Assembly (NCBI GenBank): GCA_031292015.1
Contig: JARLHY010000139.1
Coordinates: 62,001 to 126,000 of the forward strand
Length of the DNA stretch: 64,000 nucleotides
DNA from: Negativicutes bacterium
Lineage (GTDB): Bacteria; Bacillota_C; Negativicutes; Sporomusales_B; JARLHX01
Direction: 5' to 3'
Below are positions 59,155-64,000 of the stretch, piece by piece. The notes beneath the pieces are model-generated. The model ran no database searches. It saw only the letters and a list, made by a program, of their open reading frames with translations, and was not told the origin of the DNA. Position 1 is the first letter of the stretch, and every line of letters begins with the position of its first letter. A program made the position numbers and the translations under genes.

Positions 59155-61113
59155 ATGCAACAATACTCACAATTGCTATCAACAGGACAAATAGGACGAA
59201 TGACGGTTAAGAACCGAGTGATGATGGCGCCGGTGGCCACCAATTTCGCCGACCACAGCGGCGGAATCAGCGAGCAGATGATTCATTATTACTGCGAACG
59301 GGCCCGCGGCGGCGTTGGCCTTATCATTGTCGAGAACGCCAACGTCGATTGGCCGGAAGGGGTCAACGGAGCGGTGCAGCTCAGAATCGACGAAGACAGA
59401 TTCATCCCCGGACTGGGGCTGCTCCGCGAAGCGCTGCACGACGCCGAACCGACCTGCCGGGTGGCCCTGCAGATCAATCATCCGGGGGCAGCGACCAAAG
59501 CGGGCCGGACAGGCGGCCTGCAGGTTGTCGGTCCGTCGGACGTTCCCGTCAGACCGCTGGGCGAGGTGCCACGGCCGTTGACAGCCGCCCAGATAGAAGC
59601 GCTGGCCGGAAAGTATGCGCTGGCTGCGCTGCGGGCCAAGAAAGCAGGCTTTGACGCGGTGGAGGTCCACGGCGGTTTCTGTTACCTGCTGGCCCAGTTC
59701 CTGTCGCCGTTTCACAACAGGCGGACCGACGATTACGGCGGGTCGCCGGAAAACCGGCTGCGGTTCCCGGTAATGATCATCCGGAAAGTCCGCGAATTGG
59801 TGGGGCGAAACTTCCCGGTTTTGTTCCGGCTGAACGCCGACGAATTTATCGAGGGTGGCATCACACTTGCCGACAGCAGAATCTACGCCAGAGTCCTTGA
59901 GCAGGAAACCGTCGATCTGCTGCATGTGACGGCAGGCTCGGGCTACAGCGTGGACCGGCACATCGAGCCGATGTCTTATCCCCAGGCGTGGAAAGCCTAC
60001 CTTGCCGCCGAGATCAAGAAGGAAGTGACCATTCCGGTGGCCACGGTCGGCACGATCAGGGAACCTCAGGTCGCGGACGAACTCATTGCCGCCGGAAAAG
60101 CCGATTTTGTCGCCCTTGGCCGCACTTTGATCGCCGATCCCCACTGGGTGAATAAAAGCGCTCGGGGCGAGGCGGTGAACCGCTGCATATCGTGCAACGT
60201 GTGCGCCGGGCGGCGGCTGGCCTATGATTTGCCTGTCAGGTGCTCAGTCAATCCGACTGTCGGCAGCGAGAAAATCGAGCGGGAAAGGAACCGTCAGACG
60301 GTCGCACCCAAAAAGGTGCTGGTGATCGGTGGCGGGCCGGCGGGCCTCAGGGCCGCGCTGGAGACCAGCAAAGACGGTCACAGAGTGGTGCTTGTCGAAC
60401 GGGATAACGTCCTGGGGGGCCGTGGTCTGATCGCCGCGGTGCCGCCGCATAAGGAAAAAGTAGCCTGGCTGATCGCCGATCTGGTCCGGCAAGTTGAAAA
60501 TAGCAATATAGAAGTGAAAATGGGAACCGCGGCCGATATGACGATGATCAGAGCAATCAGGCCGGATGTCGTTATTTTGGCTGCCGGCTCGGATACATGC
60601 CTGCCGCCGGTGCTGACCGAGGCTGAAGCCGCCGAATGTATGCTGGCTGAAGATGTTCTGAAAAAAGCGTACCAGCCGTCAGGGCTGACTATCGGAGTGA
60701 TCGGCGGAGGTTCGGTCGGCTGTGAGTGCGCCGAGTACCTGGCCGGCCGGGGCAACAGCGTCTATATCTACGAGATGATGGAGGAAGTGGCCGCCGACGC
60801 CGACCCGATATCGCGCGGAGATCTTTTAAAGCGACTGGCGGAGAACCATATCATGGTCAAGACCGGCCACTGTGTCCAGGATATCAGGCAAGGCACCATC
60901 GCCTGCCGGTTCGGGGCCGATGAGACGAAGGACCGGGTGGACCTTATTGTTGTGGCGACCGGCACCAGAATGCCGATGACGCTGGTCCAGGAACTGTCTG
61001 CCGGTACAAATGAGTTCGATGTTTACGTCATCGGCGATTGTTTCAAACCAGGCCGTTTTGTTGATGCTTCCCGCCAGGCCTATATGACTGCCGGGAAAAT
61101 AAGGAACGGTTGA
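59155..61113 (+). CDS. OYE-family Fe-S flavoprotein (2-enoate / dienoyl-CoA reductase-like)
   Basis: 652 residues. N-terminal FMN barrel (about 1-340; MTVKNRVMMAPVATNFADHS, EVHGGFCYLLAQFLSPFHNR), 4Fe-4S motif CISCNVCAGRR ... C (about 343-360), then FAD/NAD(P) domains (VLVIGGGPAGLRAALE, GVIGGGSVGCECAEYLAGRG). Same layout as FadH, 2-enoate reductase and BaiCD. Likely reduces a C=C bond of the substrate. Confidence 0.92.
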   Translation: MQQYSQLLSTGQIGRMTVKNRVMMAPVATNFADHSGGISEQMIHYYCERARGGVGLIIVENANVDWPEGVNGAVQLRIDEDRFIPGLGLLREALHDAEPTCRVALQINHPGAATKAGRTGGLQVVGPSDVPVRPLGEVPRPLTAAQIEALAGKYALAALRAKKAGFDAVEVHGGFCYLLAQFLSPFHNRRTDDYGGSPENRLRFPVMIIRKVRELVGRNFPVLFRLNADEFIEGGITLADSRIYARVLEQETVDLLHVTAGSGYSVDRHIEPMSYPQAWKAYLAAEIKKEVTIPVATVGTIREPQVADELIAAGKADFVALGRTLIADPHWVNKSARGEAVNRCISCNVCAGRRLAYDLPVRCSVNPTVGSEKIERERNRQTVAPKKVLVIGGGPAGLRAALETSKDGHRVVLVERDNVLGGRGLIAAVPPHKEKVAWLIADLVRQVENSNIEVKMGTAADMTMIRAIRPDVVILAAGSDTCLPPVLTEAEAAECMLAEDVLKKAYQPSGLTIGVIGGGSVGCECAEYLAGRGNSVYIYEMMEEVAADADPISRGDLLKRLAENHIMVKTGHCVQDIRQGTIACRFGADETKDRVDLIVVATGTRMPMTLVQELSAGTNEFDVYVIGDCFKPGRFVDASRQAYMTAGKIRNG

Positions 61114-61184
61114 TCCTTGCAGGTTTCCGTGATTTATAACTCGAACACCGAATTATACCGGTTTAAGAAAGGAGCGGAAAGCCA

Positions 61185-61874
61185 TTGCTTACCAACGAGC
61201 TTGAAAAAATGTGCCTAGTTGCCCAAGGACCCAATCATGGGGCGGCGCCTATTCCCCAGGAGGGCAGGTGGGTTCAGGCCAAGGAAATCAAAGATATCTC
61301 CGGTTTCGCTCACGGCTGTGGCACGTGCGCGCCGCAGATGGGCACCTGTAAACTCACCCTGAATGTCAAAGACGGAATGATTCAGGAGGCTTTGATCGAA
61401 CATATCGGCTGCTCCGGGATGACACATTCGGCGGCGATGGCCGCGGAAATTCTTCCCGGCAAAACACTGCTGGAGGCGCTCAATACCGATTTGGTGTGTG
61501 ATGCCACCAACAGCGCGATGAAGGCGCTCTTTCTGCAGATCGTCTACGGACGCAGTCAAACCTCATTTTCCGACGGCGGCCTGCCGCTGGGGGCGGCGTG
61601 GGAAGATCTGGGCGCCGGGATCCGCAGCCAGGTGGGGACGTCTTACGGTACCAAGGACAAAGGACCCCGCTACCTGGACATTACCGAGGGCTATGTCACC
61701 AAAATGGGACTGGACGAAAACAACGAAGTTATCGGTTACGAATTCGTCAGTCTCGGCAAGATGATGGAATTCATCGCCAAAGGGATGAGCGCCAACGACG
61801 CCCTGGAAAAAGCCAGAGGGACTTATGGCCGCTATGCCGAGGCAGTGAAACGGATCAACCCGCGTCAGGAATAG
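61185..61874 (+). CDS. NifU/IscU-like scaffold-type protein
   Basis: 229 residues from TTG 61185 (aaaggagcgg upstream). GCGTCAPQMGTCKLTLNVKD, HIGCSGMTHSAAMAAEIL and VCDATNSAMKALFLQIVYGR place Cys residues as in NifU N-domains, with a C-terminal extension (GPRYLDITEGYVTKMGLDEN). Such genes often precede GGGtGRT genes, as here. Real function unknown; Fe-S handling is plausible. Confidence 0.8.
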   Translation: MLTNELEKMCLVAQGPNHGAAPIPQEGRWVQAKEIKDISGFAHGCGTCAPQMGTCKLTLNVKDGMIQEALIEHIGCSGMTHSAAMAAEILPGKTLLEALNTDLVCDATNSAMKALFLQIVYGRSQTSFSDGGLPLGAAWEDLGAGIRSQVGTSYGTKDKGPRYLDITEGYVTKMGLDENNEVIGYEFVSLGKMMEFIAKGMSANDALEKARGTYGRYAEAVKRINPRQE

Positions 61875-61886
61875 GAGGGACAAAGG

Positions 61887-62888
61887 ATGATAACTTTTGA
61901 AGGAATCGACCGTCGCCGCGAAGGAATCGCCAATTGCCTGCAGGCCTACGGCATTGAGTCGCTGGAGGAAGCCCGCAGCCTTCTGGAAAGTCGCGGCATA
62001 GACGCTTTTGCAATAGTCAGGGGCATTCAGTCGATCTGTTTTGACGACGCGTGCTGGGCTTATATTCTCGGTGGTGCTGCGGCTCTGAAAAAAGGGATTG
62101 CCGACGCGGCCGATATCGCCGAAACCATCGGCGAAGGTCTTCAGGCTTTCTGCATCCCGGGGTCGGTGGCTGTTCACCGCAAGGTGGGCCTGGGGCACGG
62201 CCGGCTGGCCGCCAAGCTTCTGCGGGAAGACACCAAGTGTTTTGCCTTTTTGGCCGGCCATGAATCTTTCGCCGCGGCGGAAGGGGCAATCGGTATCGTC
62301 CAATCAGCCAACAAGGTCAGAAAACAGCCGCTGCAGGTGATTCTGAACGGCCTCGGCAAAGACGCCGCCTACATTATTTCGCGGGTCAACGGGTTTACCT
62401 ATGTTCGTACCCAGTATGACTATCATACCGGCGAGCTGGCAATCGTGAATGAGCGGGCCTTTTCGAAAGGCGAGCGTGCGGCGGTGCGCTGCTATGGCGC
62501 TGATGACGTTCAGGAAGGTGTCGCCATCATGATCCGCGAGGGCGTGGATGTCTCCATCACCGGCAATTCCACCAACATGACCCGTTTTCAGCATCCGGTG
62601 GCAGGGACGTACAAGAAATGGTGCTGGGACAACGGCAAAGCTTACTTTTCCGTGGCCTCCGGCGGCGGAACCGGCCGGACCGTCCACCCGGACGACAACG
62701 GCGCCGGGCCGGCGTCCTACGGTCTGACCGATACGGTGGGCCGCATGCACTGCGACGCCCAGTTCGCCGGTTCGTCGTCAGTACCTGCCCATGTTGAGAT
62801 GATGGGCTTTTTGGGGATGGGAAACAATCCGATGGTAGGGGCGACTGTCGCCATGGCGGTGGCTATTTCCCAGTCGGTGAAATCTTAA
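61887..62888 (+). CDS. GGGtGRT protein
   Basis: 333 residues (ataggagg upstream). The signature VASGGGTGRTVHPDDNGAGP with HVEMMGFLGMGNNPMVGATV near the end defines the GGGtGRT family, of unknown function. Tightly behind the NifU-like gene (12 nt), so both are cotranslated in the operon. Confidence 0.9.
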   Translation: MITFEGIDRRREGIANCLQAYGIESLEEARSLLESRGIDAFAIVRGIQSICFDDACWAYILGGAAALKKGIADAADIAETIGEGLQAFCIPGSVAVHRKVGLGHGRLAAKLLREDTKCFAFLAGHESFAAAEGAIGIVQSANKVRKQPLQVILNGLGKDAAYIISRVNGFTYVRTQYDYHTGELAIVNERAFSKGERAAVRCYGADDVQEGVAIMIREGVDVSITGNSTNMTRFQHPVAGTYKKWCWDNGKAYFSVASGGGTGRTVHPDDNGAGPASYGLTDTVGRMHCDAQFAGSSSVPAHVEMMGFLGMGNNPMVGATVAMAVAISQSVKS

Positions 62889-62923
62889 TAATGCGAGACC
62901 AAATAGATTAAGGAGGTTTGAAC

Positions 62924-64000
62924 ATGCATCCGGAAATGGAAATGCTGCGCTGCGCCATCGTGCGAGGCGGTACCAGCAAGGGCGTATTCATTATGAAGAA
63001 CGAGCTGCCCAGGGACCCGGCAAAGCGGGACGCCGTCATCCGGGCCATCTACGGCAGCCCGGACGTACGTCAGATCGACGGGTTGGGAGGGGCCGACGTA
63101 CTGACAAGCAAGCTGGCGATCATATCTCCCTCCACCCGGGAAGACGCCGATGTTGATTATACTTTCGGCCAGGTCAGCTTTGAAACCGATTTTGTCGATT
63201 ACGGCGGCAACTGCGGCAATATTTCCTCGGCGGTGGGGCCTTTCGCCATTGATGAAGGTCTGGTCGAGCCGGTGGAGCCTGTCACAACCGTGCGCATCCA
63301 TCTGACCAACAGCAACAACATTCTTATCGCCGAGGTGCCGGTGAAAGACGGCAAGGCGATGGTCGAAGGCGACTTTGCCATCGACGGCTGCCCAGGCACC
63401 GGCGCCAAAATCACCCTTGACTGGTCGGATGTCACCGGCGGCGTTACCGGCAGGCTGCTGCCCACCGGCAACGCCAAGGACGTGATCGAGGTGGATGGCG
63501 TCAAATATACCGTTTCCATCGTTGACGCCGGTAATCCGGTGGTATTCATCCACGCCGGCGACCTGAAAATGAAAGGCACCGAGTCACCGGCCGAGATTGA
63601 AGCCAACAAGCCGCTGATGGAGACCATCGAAAAGATTCGCGGCCAGGCCACCGTCATGTGCGGCATGGTCGACAAGCCGGAAGAGGCCAAGTTTAAGAGC
63701 CCTTACGCTCCTTTCTTCGCTATCGTCAGCCCGCCGGCCGACTACAGGACGATCAGCGGCGGTGAGGTCAAGGCCGGGAATGTCGATCTTGTCTCCAGGC
63801 TGCTGTTCATGCTGAAGATGCACAAAACCTATCCGGTGACAGGTACCGTGGCGACCGGAGCGGCTGTCCGCGTTCCAGGCAGCGTGGCCTGGGAGGTTCT
63901 GCGGGAAGAGGCCAAATCGCGGGTGACGGTAAATATCGGCCATCCGGGCGGCATTATTCCGGTAGAGGCCGAAGGCGGGACCGTCGACGGCCAGGTGAAG
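62924..64000 (+). CDS. PrpF-family isomerase, 3' end outside window
   Basis: 359 codons visible from ATG 62924 (aggagg 7 nt upstream), no stop before the end. RCAIVRGGTSKGVFIMKNEL, DGLGGADVLTSKLAIISPS, VDYGGNCGNISSAVGPFAID and VPGSVAWE are PrpF features. The family moves double bonds in tricarboxylates: methylaconitate (PrpF), oxalomesaconate (GalD), 3-methylitaconate (Mii). It should use an unsaturated di- or tricarboxylic acid made in this operon. Confidence 0.92.
   Translation, partial: MHPEMEMLRCAIVRGGTSKGVFIMKNELPRDPAKRDAVIRAIYGSPDVRQIDGLGGADVLTSKLAIISPSTREDADVDYTFGQVSFETDFVDYGGNCGNISSAVGPFAIDEGLVEPVEPVTTVRIHLTNSNNILIAEVPVKDGKAMVEGDFAIDGCPGTGAKITLDWSDVTGGVTGRLLPTGNAKDVIEVDGVKYTVSIVDAGNPVVFIHAGDLKMKGTESPAEIEANKPLMETIEKIRGQATVMCGMVDKPEEAKFKSPYAPFFAIVSPPADYRTISGGEVKAGNVDLVSRLLFMLKMHKTYPVTGTVATGAAVRVPGSVAWEVLREEAKSRVTVNIGHPGGIIPVEAEGGTVDGQVK

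Noticed and set aside
1..64000. Search by eye for CRISPR arrays, tRNA, rRNA and transposase genes
   Set aside because: No regular repeat-spacer unit, no cloverleaf with TTCGA-type arm and no DDE transposase frame found. tRNA genes could be missed without a folding program.

Overview
The window reads as chromosome of an endospore-forming Firmicute (class Negativicutes, Sporomusa/Pelosinus-like, is my best guess from gene content; this is inference). Two sporulation genes give the clue: yyaC (DUF1256) and, directly after it, an intact sigK. The host DNA is about 50% GC by eye, with compact operons, good Shine-Dalgarno sites and sigma-A, sigma-E and sigma-54 type promoters that can be read directly.

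Left flank (1-5956): end of a secreted NlpC/P60 peptidoglycan hydrolase, an ABC exporter, a Na/Pi cotransporter-like protein, an HD-domain protein, a TusA-like sulfur carrier, a LysR regulator and the first 110 codons of yyaC.

Centre (about 5927-48662): one complete siphovirus-type prophage of 42.7 kb inserted into yyaC by a large serine recombinase. Order: integrase (minus) - repressor/Cro switch - early genes (DUF3102, ORF6C, sliding clamp, DnaD-like replication protein, AAA NTPase, many small proteins) - ArpU/RinA-type late regulator - AT-rich cargo (NTPase with C-terminal HEPN-like motif, YjzC-like, DUF4145, HNH) - terminase, portal, ClpP-like protease, HK97 capsid - connectors, tail tube, frameshifted tail chaperones, tape measure, Dit, baseplate, fibre - holin-like proteins and GH25 lysin - cargo - HTH protein and a secreted protein at the right end. 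Joining the two yyaC pieces at a shared AA dinucleotide restores a 203-codon gene in frame, and the same join gives the phage a symmetric 46-bp attP. The integrase gene and one prophage gene for a Cys/Asp/His-rich protein have sigma-E-like promoters, so the element looks like a sporulation-linked intervening element: an intact phage that may be excised in development to rebuild a spore gene.

Right flank (48664-64000): 3' half of yyaC, a tiny antisense membrane protein, sigK, an iron alcohol dehydrogenase overlapping a PAS-GGDEF-EAL protein, then a sigma-54 enhancer-binding protein with PrpR N domain that faces a sigma-54 promoter with upstream inverted repeats. This promoter probably drives a catabolic operon: MBL-fold hydrolase, MFS acid transporter, soluble chemoreceptor-like protein, OYE-type Fe-S flavoprotein, NifU-like protein, GGGtGRT protein and a PrpF-family isomerase cut by the window end.
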